Shown here: piece by piece, positions 43,681 to 51,430 of the stretch
How positions within the stretch are numbered: position 1 is the stretch's first letter
Layout: every line of letters starts with the position of its first letter
DNA from: Amycolatopsis vastitatis
Lineage (GTDB): Bacteria; Actinomycetota; Actinomycetes; Mycobacteriales; Pseudonocardiaceae
NCBI RefSeq assembly: GCF_002234595.1
Contig: NZ_NMUL01000005.1
Span: 310,001 to 374,000, forward strand
Length of the DNA stretch: 64,000 bases
Reading direction: 5' to 3'
Program-made: the position numbers and the translations under genes
Notes under the pieces: generated by a model
Seen by the model: only the letters and a program-made list of their open reading frames with translations
Told to the model about the DNA's origin: nothing
The model's database searches: none

Positions 43681-44832
43681 ATGACCACCGACTTCGTGGA
43701 CCGAGTCCGCCACCGCCTCGCCGGCGATCGGCGGCGGGCCGATCCGGTCGCCGTCGCGACCGCTGTCCGCGCCGAAGCGGGCGGTGCCCTGGGCCATGAC
43801 GCGGTCCTCGACGCGGCTCGCCGAGCCCGCGACGAATTCGTCGGCGCCGGTCCGCTGGCCCCGCTCCTCGACGACCCCGCGATCACCGACGTGCTCGTCA
43901 CCGGCCCGGACGAAGTCTGGACGGACGGCCCCGCGGGCCTCACCCGCACCAGCGTCCGCTTCACCGGCGAAGAGTCCGTCCGTCGCTTGGCCCAGCGTCT
44001 CGCCCTCGCAGCGGGCCGTCGTCTCGACGACGCCCAGCCGTTCGTGGACGGCTGGCTGCCCGCCGCCGGCCCCCACGGCCGGATCCGCGTGCACGCCGTC
44101 CTGCCACCGATCGCGGCCGGCGGCACCTGTTTGTCCCTTCGCGTCCTGCGCCCGGCGACGCACGACCTCGCCACGCTCGGCGAACTCGGTGCGTTCGACG
44201 CGGAGGGCGCGAAGCTGCTGAAGACCGTCGTCACGCGGCGGATGGCGTTTCTCGTCACCGGAGGCACGGGCGCGGGCAAGACCACGCTCCTGGCCGCGCT
44301 ACTCGGTGCGGTCGACCCGCGTGAACGGATCGTCTGCGTCGAGGACGCCGGCGAGTTGCAGCCCGCGCACCCGCAGTTCGTCGGCCTCGTCGCCCGTCCG
44401 GCCAATGTGGAGGGTGCGGGCGCGGTCGGCCTGCCCGAGCTGGTGCGCCAGGCGCTGCGCATGCGACCCGACCGGCTGGTGGTCGGTGAGGTCCGCGGCG
44501 CCGAGGTCGGCGCGCTGCTCACCGCGTTGAACACCGGGCACGACGGCGGCGCGTGCACCGTCCACGCCAATTCCCCGGCCGAGGTGCCCGCCCGCATCGA
44601 GGCACTGGCGGCACTCGGCGGCCTCGGCCGCGACGCGGTGCACAGCCAGCTCGTCGCCGCGATCCGCGTGGTGCTGCACATGCGCCGCGAGCCCGGCGGA
44701 CGGCGACGGCTCGCCGAAGTCGGCGTGCTTCGCGCCGAACACGGCCGGGCGCGCGTCGTGCCGGTGTGGCGCAGCGGCCGCTGGACGGTCGACCGCCACC
44801 TGTTCGTGACGTCGGGGGCGATCGCGTGCTGA
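43681..44832 (+). CDS. tadA: TadA/CpaF-type secretion ATPase
   Basis: This 383-residue ATPase has Walker A G-G-T-G-A-G-K-T-T, an Asp box (E-D-A-G-E-L), Walker B V-V-G-E-V-R-G and a His box (T-V-H-A-N-S). The N-terminal domain covers residues 1-130. It powers assembly of Flp/Tad pili from the cytosolic side. It matches Rv3659c in the same cluster. It begins 4 nt after the small ORF, and the following 24-codon ORF overlaps its stop. Confidence 0.95.
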   Translation: MTTDFVDRVRHRLAGDRRRADPVAVATAVRAEAGGALGHDAVLDAARRARDEFVGAGPLAPLLDDPAITDVLVTGPDEVWTDGPAGLTRTSVRFTGEESVRRLAQRLALAAGRRLDDAQPFVDGWLPAAGPHGRIRVHAVLPPIAAGGTCLSLRVLRPATHDLATLGELGAFDAEGAKLLKTVVTRRMAFLVTGGTGAGKTTLLAALLGAVDPRERIVCVEDAGELQPAHPQFVGLVARPANVEGAGAVGLPELVRQALRMRPDRLVVGEVRGAEVGALLTALNTGHDGGACTVHANSPAEVPARIEALAALGGLGRDAVHSQLVAAIRVVLHMRREPGGRRRLAEVGVLRAEHGRARVVPVWRSGRWTVDRHLFVTSGAIAC

Positions 44833-44900
44833 TCCTCCTGCTGGTGCGCTTTTCGTTGCTGGTGAACGTGTTCCCGCGCGAGCGGAGGAAGCGCCGATGA
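44826..44900 (+). CDS. Possible 24-residue hydrophobic micro-ORF between tadA and tadB
   Basis: A GTG at 44826 inside the end of tadA reads a peptide beginning V-L-I-L-L-L-V-R-F and ending in basic residues R-E-R-R-K-R-R. It stops with TGA overlapping the tadB ATG (ATGA). It bridges the only gap between these two genes, so it could couple their translation. Whether the peptide itself matters is unknown. Confidence 0.35.
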   Translation: MLILLLVRFSLLVNVFPRERRKRR

Positions 44901-45655
44901 TCACCGCATGGGTCCCGCTGTGCGTGGGCGCGGCTCTGGCGTGCTGGCCGGCGCCGCCGAACCGGCTCCAAGCGGTGGTCGAGCAACGCACGACCGTCCG
45001 GATCCCCGAGGTGTGGCGCGTGTTCCGCTGGCTGCTCCCGTCGGCCCTCGCCGGACTGCTGGCGGGAGCGGGAGGCGCGATCGCCGTCGCCGTGCTGACG
45101 CTGGCGTGGCGCCAGGAGTGGCGAGCCCACCACCGCGCTGCCGCGGACCTCGCGACGGCGGCCCACACCGCGACGGCGTTGCGGACGATGGTGGCCGAAC
45201 TGAGGTCCGGCGCCCACCCGGTGACAGCCGTGGAAGCGGCGGCGGAGGTCGTCCCGGAGGTGGCGGGCGACCTCCGGGCGTTGGCGACGGCGGCCCGGCT
45301 CGATACGGAGCTGCACGCACCGGCCCTACCGGAACTGGCCGCGGCCTGGACACTGGCCAACCGCCACGGCTTACCGATGGCCGACGTCCTGGACGCGGCA
45401 CGCCGCGACGCGGAGGCGGCCTTGGCATTCGCCCGCCGGACACGCGCGAAACTGGCGGGCCCCCGAGCGAGCGCGGCGGTACTCACCGGCCTCCCGGCCC
45501 TGGGCGTGCTGCTCGGCCAAACCATGGGCGCGGCCCCGCTGACGGTGCTGACCGACAGCACACCAGGCGGGCTGCTCCTGGTCACGGGAAGCGTCCTGCT
45601 GTGGGCCGGAACGGCTTGGTGTCGTGCCCTGACCGGGCAGGTGCGTGCCCGATGA
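44897..45655 (+). CDS. tadB: TadB-like type II secretion F domain membrane protein
   Basis: This 252-residue protein has two N-terminal and two C-terminal membrane helices around a helical GspF domain with M-V-A-E-L-R-S-G-A-H-P and L-A-A-A-W-T-L-A-N-R-H-G-L-P. It forms the inner-membrane platform of the Tad pilus with TadC. GAGCGGAGGAAG precedes ATG 44897. The stop overlaps tadC as ATGA. It matches Rv3658c. Confidence 0.88.
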   Translation: MITAWVPLCVGAALACWPAPPNRLQAVVEQRTTVRIPEVWRVFRWLLPSALAGLLAGAGGAIAVAVLTLAWRQEWRAHHRAAADLATAAHTATALRTMVAELRSGAHPVTAVEAAAEVVPEVAGDLRALATAARLDTELHAPALPELAAAWTLANRHGLPMADVLDAARRDAEAALAFARRTRAKLAGPRASAAVLTGLPALGVLLGQTMGAAPLTVLTDSTPGGLLLVTGSVLLWAGTAWCRALTGQVRAR

Positions 45656-46371
45656 ACCCCACCGCACTTCTGCTCGTCGCCGGCGCTCTGCTCGTCTGGC
45701 CGGACGACGTCGCCGTGCTGCGGCGCTTGAGCCGGCTGGCCGGCAGCCCCGAGCCCGTGCGCAAGTGGCCCCGCGCGGTACCTCACCTCGCGGCGACCCT
45801 GGGCGGCGTTTCGACGGCGGTGCTGGTCGGCGGCGTCACCGGCGTGGTGCTGGGCGCGATCGTGACCGCCACCGGGTGGTGGGCGATCCGCCGCACCCGC
45901 CGGCCGCGATCACCGGCCGTGGACATCGCCGCCAGGCTGCGGCTCGCGGGGACGCTCGACCTCCTCGCCGCCTGCCTGCAGGCCGGGCTGCCGGTGCCCT
46001 CGGCTCTCGATGCCGTGGCCGGTACCGCGCCCGCCGAAGCGGGCGTGGCGTTGCGCTCGACCGCCGGGCTGCTCGCCCTCGGCTCCCGGCCCGACGAGGC
46101 CTGGGCGCCGGTGCGAGCCGTTCCGGGACTCGGCGAGCTGGCGGCCGCCGCGATCCGGACGTCCCGTTCCGGCGCGGCCTTCGCCGCGGCCGCCGCCGAC
46201 CTCGCCGGACGTGTCCGCGACGAGCTGGCCACCGAAGCGGAGGAACGCGCCGAACGGGCCGGGGTGGCGCTCGCCCTGCCCGTCGGCCTGTGTTTCCTGC
46301 CCGCCTTCTTCTGCCTGGGCGTCCTGCCGGTCGTCCTCGGCCTGGCCGGAAAGCTCGGCCCGCTCTTCTGA
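45652..46371 (+). CDS. tadC: TadC-like type II secretion F domain membrane protein
   Basis: This 239-residue protein has a short N-terminal helix, a second membrane segment at 50-75, a GspF core (L-D-L-L-A-A-C-L-Q-A-G-L-P-V-P-S-A-L) and a last helix pair with F-L-P-A-F-F-C-L-G-V-L-P. It pairs with TadB in the pilus platform. Co-translation with tadB is shown by the ATGA overlap. It matches Rv3657c. Confidence 0.88.
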   Translation: MNPTALLLVAGALLVWPDDVAVLRRLSRLAGSPEPVRKWPRAVPHLAATLGGVSTAVLVGGVTGVVLGAIVTATGWWAIRRTRRPRSPAVDIAARLRLAGTLDLLAACLQAGLPVPSALDAVAGTAPAEAGVALRSTAGLLALGSRPDEAWAPVRAVPGLGELAAAAIRTSRSGAAFAAAAADLAGRVRDELATEAEERAERAGVALALPVGLCFLPAFFCLGVLPVVLGLAGKLGPLF

Positions 46372-46394
46372 CCACCGCAAGTGAAGGGAATCCC

Positions 46395-46574
46395 ATGCGC
46401 ACGTTCCACCGGCGGCACCCCCGCCCCGACGACGGCTCCACGACGGTCGAGTACGCCATCGTCACGGTTGCGGTCGCGGCCTTCGCGGCTGTCCTCTACA
46501 GCCTGCTGACCGGGGACTCGGTCGTCTCATGGCTGACCGGTCTGCTCATGAAGGCCCTGACGGTGCCGTCATGA
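46395..46574 (+). CDS. Flp pilin-like protein (DUF4244)
   Basis: This 59-residue protein has a basic leader and then G-S-T-T-V-E-Y-A-I-V-T-V-A-V. The glycine followed by a glutamate at +5 and tyrosine at +6 is the prepilin peptidase pattern of Flp pilins, followed by a 20-residue hydrophobic helix. It is the probable pilus subunit. It corresponds to Rv3656c. No prepilin peptidase gene is in the window. Its stop overlaps the next gene. Confidence 0.88.
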   Translation: MRTFHRRHPRPDDGSTTVEYAIVTVAVAAFAAVLYSLLTGDSVVSWLTGLLMKALTVPS

Positions 46575-46930
46575 GCTGCCGCGACGAAGGTTCGGTGACC
46601 GTCGAGGCAGCGCTCGGCTTGGCCGGCCTGGCCGTGATGACGGTGCTGCTGGTCGCGGGCCTCACGGTGCTGACGAGCCAGCTGCGCTGCACGGACGCGG
46701 CCCGCGAGGCGGCCCGCCTGCTGGCGAGAGGCCAGCCCCACGAGGCCGCGGCAGTGGTCCACCGGATAGCGCCGGCGGGGGCGAGCCTCACCGTCCAGCA
46801 GAGGGGTGACGCGATCTCGGTGCAGGTCACGGCCCGCCCGGCAGGCAGGCTGCTCCCGGCGGTTCACCTGGACGCCACGGCCTACGCGGTCGCCGAGCCG
46901 GGCACGGAGGCCGGGAATGCACCAGGTTGA
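46571..46930 (+). CDS. TadE-like pseudopilin
   Basis: This 119-residue protein begins with a short leader and G-S-V-T-V-E-A-A-L-G, a TadE-type processing site, followed by one membrane helix and a small extracytoplasmic domain with a single cysteine (Q-L-R-C-T-D-A-A-R-E-A-A-R). R-E-A-A-R is common in TadE-like proteins. It starts inside the pilin stop (ATGA) and matches Rv3655c. It is a minor pilus component. Confidence 0.87.
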   Translation: MSCRDEGSVTVEAALGLAGLAVMTVLLVAGLTVLTSQLRCTDAAREAARLLARGQPHEAAAVVHRIAPAGASLTVQQRGDAISVQVTARPAGRLLPAVHLDATAYAVAEPGTEAGNAPG

Positions 46931-47339
46931 CCGGCGAACGCCCACCCGGCCGCCGTCGCCCAGCCAGCGAGACTGGCCACATCCTCAAGACAGCCGCGAC
47001 AGCGGAGTGGCCACCATCTGGACGGCAATGGCGGTGGCCGCGCTGGCCGGGGTGGCGGTACTCGGCTTCTGGCTCGGCGCCGCGGTCCTCGCCCGGCACC
47101 GCGCCGAGTCCGCGGCCGATCTGGGCGCGCTCGCCGCGGCTTCGCACGCCGCGGAAGGCCCGGCCCAGGCGTGCGAACGCGCCAGGTGGGTCGCCGACCG
47201 GATGGGAGTCACGCTTCTCGCCTGCCGATGGCAGCGCCTCGACGCCTTCGTCGAAGTCCAGGCCCCGGCCCTCGGTCTCGGCGGCATGTCCGCACTGTCG
47301 GCGCGGGCCCGCGCCGGCCCCACTGGCCAACCACCGTGA
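46917..47339 (+). CDS. TadG/TadE-like secreted protein (Rv3654c-like)
   Basis: This 140-residue protein has a polar first 28 residues, D-S-G-V-A-T-I-W-T-A-M-A-V at the membrane-helix start, and R-H-R-A-E-S-A-A-D-L-G-A-L-A-A-A after the helix. This last sequence is typical of the helicase-neighbourhood TadE-like family. It overlaps the preceding gene by 14 nt. Two cysteines (A-C-E-R-A and L-A-C-R-W) may pair. It ends the ssd-tad operon. Confidence 0.85.
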   Translation: MHQVDRRTPTRPPSPSQRDWPHPQDSRDSGVATIWTAMAVAALAGVAVLGFWLGAAVLARHRAESAADLGALAAASHAAEGPAQACERARWVADRMGVTLLACRWQRLDAFVEVQAPALGLGGMSALSARARAGPTGQPP

Positions 47340-47460
47340 CCCCTCGACCGTGGCACAGGTGCCACGCCTCGCGCGCGAACCATCCAGCCGACGAGCCAGG
47401 CGAGCGTTCGTCTGGCCGCCACCGACCGCGGTCTCGGCCGTCACCGCTCGCCGAACGCCG

Positions 47461-47573
47461 ACCGGTCGGTATGCGCCGATGACCGGCTGATCCGCCGGGC
47501 CGGGCGATGAGCGGCCGATTGTCACGGGCAGCGGTCGTCAGTGCACGGCGAGCGGTCGAATCGGCTGCTCACC
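47461..47573. repeat. Degenerate ~21-bp repeats in the tad / prim-pol intergenic region
   Basis: Units starting ACCGG or AGCGG at 47461, 47482, 47510, 47530 and 47551 share A(C/G)CGG(T/C)CG. Spacings are 21, 28, 20 and 21 bp. The rest of the 47340-47856 gap shows a ribosome site before 47857 and otherwise no gene or strong hairpin. Confidence 0.4.
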
Positions 47574-47856
47574 TGGGCTGAACCGGCACGTTTCGCCTGG
47601 CGCACGACCCTGAAACGGCAGGCCCGTCCTGGGCTTTCGCACGACGAACGGTCCGTGTGCGGTCGCCGTTCACCGTCGATCCGCGCCGCCGGATTCGGTC
47701 GGGCCGTATGGATCACTGGGCGTTCATCGCCCCGTAACCACCGGTTGTCGCGCGGGGGTTCCGGGCAATGTGCAACTTGCCGTTAAGTGAGATGTGCGAC
47801 ACCACGACCGGGTCTAGCGGGTCGCGGAGAACCGGACCTTGAAGGCAGGAAACACA

Positions 47857-48480
47857 ATGTTGGACGCGAATTGGCCGGACAGCTGGCGGGGCGCCTTCCG
47901 CATCGAACTGCGGGCGGAGGCGATCGGTCTCGCCTGGCGTGGCTGGCCGGTGCTCCCGGGCGTCAACCCCGCTCCGCCGGCCGACGGCGACGACCTCACC
48001 TGGCGCCGTCCGGTTCCGGCCAGTGACGCCTGGCGCGAGCAGATCGGCACCCACGCCCACGAGGTCGCCACCTGGTTCTCCGACCGCACCCACAGCCTCC
48101 TCGTCGCCACCGGCACCGTCCTCGACGCCATCGAGGTCGACGACGAACTCGGCAAGCGCGCCTGCCGCCTCCTGCGTGCCCTCGGCCACCCGGCGCCCAT
48201 CATCGCGCTGCCGAACGGCCGCTGGCTCTTCCTGACCACCGTCGCCGACCACGTGCCGGCCGAGTTCGGCCCCCTCACCTCGATCCAGTGGCACGGCAAG
48301 GACAGCTACATCCCGCTGCCGCCGTCGCCGTTCCAGCACGGGGTCGTGCACTGGCGCGTCAAGCCCGAGGTGTGCGGCTGGCAGCTGCCGGACGCCGCCG
48401 AGGTGCACGACGTCCTCGTCCGTGCGCTTCGCGGCGAGCGCGAGCAGGCCGCTCAGCTGGTCCAGTCCAGCGCGGCCTGA
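47857..48480 (+). CDS. Prim-pol-like protein (bifunctional primase/polymerase N-terminal type)
   Basis: This 207-residue protein resembles actinobacterial prim-pol domain proteins. It has A-I-G-L-A-W-R-G-W-P-V-L-P-G at the start, a helix, then L-L-V-A-T-G-T-V-L-D-A-I-E-V-D-D, and later I-Q-W-H-G-K-D-S-Y-I-P-L-P-P-S. The metal-binding acidic pair of active prim-pols (DxD) is only partly kept as I-E-V-D-D. No helicase domain is attached. ATG 47857 follows AAGGCAGGA; TTG 47839 is an alternative. Activity is uncertain. Confidence 0.75.
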   Translation: MLDANWPDSWRGAFRIELRAEAIGLAWRGWPVLPGVNPAPPADGDDLTWRRPVPASDAWREQIGTHAHEVATWFSDRTHSLLVATGTVLDAIEVDDELGKRACRLLRALGHPAPIIALPNGRWLFLTTVADHVPAEFGPLTSIQWHGKDSYIPLPPSPFQHGVVHWRVKPEVCGWQLPDAAEVHDVLVRALRGEREQAAQLVQSSAA

Positions 48481-48564
48481 ACCACCCCGAACGACCGTCG
48501 CGGCCGGTCCCAGCCCGGCCGAGGCGGAGCAGGACACAACTCCATGAACCACCGAGTGGCCGTT

Positions 48565-51117
48565 CTAGGTGCCGTGTTGACGCAAAGCCCCGAGCACGGT
48601 TCCCAGAACCGCCACCGCCCCCGCCTTGTCCAGCGGTTCGTTGCCGTTCCCGCACTTCGGCGACTGAACGCAGGACGGGCACCCCGTCGGGCACTCGCAG
48701 GAGACGATCGCCTCCCGCGTTGCGGCCAGCCACGGGACAATCGCGGCATAACCGCGTTCGGCAAATCCCGCACCCCCGGGATGCCCGTCATGCACGAACA
48801 CCGTCGCCTCCCCGGTGTCTTCGTGCCACGCGGTACTCACCCCGCCGATGTCCCACCGGTCGCACGTAGCGAACAGCGGTAGCAGGCCGATCGCCGCGTG
48901 CTCGGCGGCATGCAGGGCACCGGGGACCCGTGCCGGAACCAATCCGGCACCCCCCGGTGTCCTGCGTAGCTCGTGAGAAAGGTCAGAGCGCTCGCCGACC
49001 TCGCTCCCGGTGTCTCGTGTGGGCCGAGCCCCCACCTGAGACCCGGAGCGGGCAAGCCCCCGGTCCCCCGCGGGGGTCGCCTCGGCAGCCCCGGACCCCT
49101 CACGAGCGTCCCCGGTCCCCACCGGCCCTGCAGATTCGGTCCCCACCCGATGGCCCCCGGTCCCCACCTCGCCATCGGATGCGGAGCTCGCGAGCAGCTC
49201 CGAAGAGACCGTGTACCAGACCGCTCTTGTACGCAGGCTCTGCTCCGGCAGGTCGAGCGGCGTGTGGTCCAGCACCTCACCCGAAGGACGCCGCCGCAGG
49301 TAACCGACCACCTGTGACGTCACGGCGACCTCCCCGAGGCAGACGCTCACTCCGCCGAAGTCCTGCTTTTCCTGGGTGCTCAGCACCGAGATGTCGACGA
49401 TCTCGCGCGGGGTCGTCGTCCAGTCCGGGTTCTCCGCGTGCACCAGCGCCAGCCCGGTTTCCAGGTCCAGCTCGTCGACGACGTACGACGACCCCTGGTG
49501 CAGGTACACCGCGCCGGGGTGCACGGCGAAGCAGGCCGCCCCCGGGTCGACCGTCCCGAGCATCCGGCCGGAGTCCGACTCGACCACCGCGATCTGCTCG
49601 CCGCCGGTCCCGCGGATCCCGACCTCGGCGTGCGGGCGGTCCCGTGAAATCCAATACCAGCCGCTCGACCGGCGCCGCAGCAGCTTCTGCTCCGCCAGCT
49701 CGGCCAGCACCTCCTGGGCCGCCGCGCCGCCGAACATCTCCAGCTCGGGGGTGGTCAGCGGAAGTTCGGCGACGGCGCACGCGAGCTGCGGCGCCAGCAC
49801 GTACGGGTTCGCCGGGTCGAGCACCGCGGTCTCCACGGGCCGGTCGAGCAGTGCCGCCGGGTGGTGCACCAGGTAGGTGTCGAGCGGATCGTCGCGCGCG
49901 ACGAACACCACCAGCGCCGAGTCACCGGACCGGCCCGCCCGGCCGGCCTGCTGCCAGAACGACGCGAGGGTGCCCGGGTAGCCGGCCAGCACCACCGCGT
50001 CCAGGCCCGCGATGTCGACGCCCAGTTCCAGGGCGTTGGTCGTCGCGACGCCCAGCAGCCGGCCCGACAGCAGCGCGGCCTCCAAAGCCCGCCGCTCTTC
50101 CGGAAGATAGCCGGACCGATACGCCGCAACGGTTTCCGTCAGCGCTGGGTCCACTTCGGACAAAATGCGCCGCGCGCCCAGCGCGGCCAGTTCCGCGCCG
50201 CGCCGCGACCGGATGAAGGCCAGGGAACGCGCGCCCTCGACGACCAGGTCGGCGAGGATCCGCGACGTCTCCGCGCCGGCCGAGCGCCGGACCGGCGCGC
50301 CGTTCTCCCCGGTCAGTTCCTCCAGCAGCGGCGGCTCCCACAACGCCACCGTCCGGGCGCCGCGCGGCGACGCGTCCTCCGTCACCGCGACGCACGGAAC
50401 GCCCGTCAGCCGCGAAGCGAACGAAGCCGGTGAAGCCGTTGTCGCCGAAGCGAGCACGAACACCGGCGAGGCGCCGTAGTGCTCGGCCACCCGTCGTAGC
50501 CGGCGAAGCAGCAGGGCGACGTGCGAGCCGAAGACACCGCGATAGCTGTGACACTCGTCGACGACCACGCAGCTGAGCCGCCGGAAGAACGTCGCCCACC
50601 GCCCGTGCGCCGAGAGGATCCCGCGGTGCAGCATGTCCGGGTTGGTGAACACCCAGTTCGCGTGGGCGCGCACCCAGTCGCGCTCGGCCATCGGCGTGTC
50701 CCCGTCGAACGACGCCGCCCGCACCCCCGGCACGTCCAAAGAGGACACCGAACGCAGCTGGTCCGCGCCCAGCGCCTTCGTCGGCGACAGGTACAGGGCG
50801 TTCGCCTTCTCGCCCGCGGCCAGCCGGGACAGCACCGGCAGCTGGTAGGCCAGCGACTTGCCCGACGCCGTACCGGTCGAGATCACGACGTGACGGCCCT
50901 CGTACGCGTGCGAAGCCGCCTCCGCCTGATGCACCCACGGCGCCGAGACACCGCAGTCACGCAGCGCAGCGACAACCGCCGGATCCGTCCACGTCGGCCA
51001 CTCTGCGTAGCCTGCCGCGCGACCCGGCAGGTCCGCGACGTGCGTGATCGGGTTCTCGCGCGACGGGATGCCCGCGGTCACCCGCCCCAGCAGCCGCCGC
51101 CCCCGTGAGTCGTCCAT
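48565..51117 (-). CDS. DECH-box helicase with DUF1998 zinc domain (Rv3649/MrfA-like)
   Basis: This 850-residue SF2 helicase has motif I S-T-G-T-A-S-G-K-S, motif II V-D-E-C-H-S-Y, motif III S-A-T-T, and motif VI Q-Q-A-G-R-A-G-R. The C-terminal DUF1998 holds four cysteines in C-E-C-P-T-G-C-P-S-C-V-Q-S-P-K-C-G-N-G-N. B. subtilis MrfA with this plan repairs mitomycin C damage. Residues about 655-745 are a Gly/Ser/Thr-rich insertion not expected in the domain. A PafBC-like promoter of weaker quality precedes ATG 51117. Confidence 0.92.
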   Translation of the reverse strand: MDDSRGRRLLGRVTAGIPSRENPITHVADLPGRAAGYAEWPTWTDPAVVAALRDCGVSAPWVHQAEAASHAYEGRHVVISTGTASGKSLAYQLPVLSRLAAGEKANALYLSPTKALGADQLRSVSSLDVPGVRAASFDGDTPMAERDWVRAHANWVFTNPDMLHRGILSAHGRWATFFRRLSCVVVDECHSYRGVFGSHVALLLRRLRRVAEHYGASPVFVLASATTASPASFASRLTGVPCVAVTEDASPRGARTVALWEPPLLEELTGENGAPVRRSAGAETSRILADLVVEGARSLAFIRSRRGAELAALGARRILSEVDPALTETVAAYRSGYLPEERRALEAALLSGRLLGVATTNALELGVDIAGLDAVVLAGYPGTLASFWQQAGRAGRSGDSALVVFVARDDPLDTYLVHHPAALLDRPVETAVLDPANPYVLAPQLACAVAELPLTTPELEMFGGAAAQEVLAELAEQKLLRRRSSGWYWISRDRPHAEVGIRGTGGEQIAVVESDSGRMLGTVDPGAACFAVHPGAVYLHQGSSYVVDELDLETGLALVHAENPDWTTTPREIVDISVLSTQEKQDFGGVSVCLGEVAVTSQVVGYLRRRPSGEVLDHTPLDLPEQSLRTRAVWYTVSSELLASSASDGEVGTGGHRVGTESAGPVGTGDAREGSGAAEATPAGDRGLARSGSQVGARPTRDTGSEVGERSDLSHELRRTPGGAGLVPARVPGALHAAEHAAIGLLPLFATCDRWDIGGVSTAWHEDTGEATVFVHDGHPGGAGFAERGYAAIVPWLAATREAIVSCECPTGCPSCVQSPKCGNGNEPLDKAGAVAVLGTVLGALRQHGT

Positions 51118-51146
51118 CCGCCGAGCTTGGCACAGGGGTCCGACAG
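51118..51146 (-). promoter_or_regulatory. Weak PafBC-like promoter candidate for the helicase
   Basis: On the minus strand CTGTCGGAC (51138-51146), 8 nt, CAAGCT (51124-51129), 6 nt and ATG follow in order. Spacing equals that of the clamp and EspG promoters, but the first element matches TTGTCRGTG at only 6 of 9 positions. Confidence 0.35.
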
Positions 51147-51430
51147 TTCCGGCATCCCCAACTGCGCCAACGGATCGGCGAAAGGGTGATCGATCAAGTG
51201 AGGAGGCTCACAAGGTAACGGAATGTACCGTCCCTGGGACGGCGTGAAGGCGCTGGTTGCGATACCAATACACTCCCGCAATCCACACCCTCTGTGGTGA
51301 GCGTCATGTGAGACGTGCATTGCTGCCCGGCTAGCGTGTCGCTCGGTACAGGGTCCATGCCAGCGCCGGCCGTGTCGAACCCTCGGCTTGCCGTCGACGC
51401 TGGCGCACGGCGACGTCTCCTGGAGGACGA
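51147..51430. other. Intergenic region upstream of hppA
   Basis: It holds a near-perfect palindrome CCGTCCCTGGGACGG (51228-51242) and the hppA ribosome site GGAGGACGA. A clear -35/-10 pair was not found; TAGCGT near 51333 is the best -10. Confidence 0.35.

Noticed and set aside
47541..47786. 81-codon frame after the tad operon
   Set aside because: No ribosome site, no leaderless promoter and composition of a non-coding GC-rich stretch; it overlaps the degenerate repeats.
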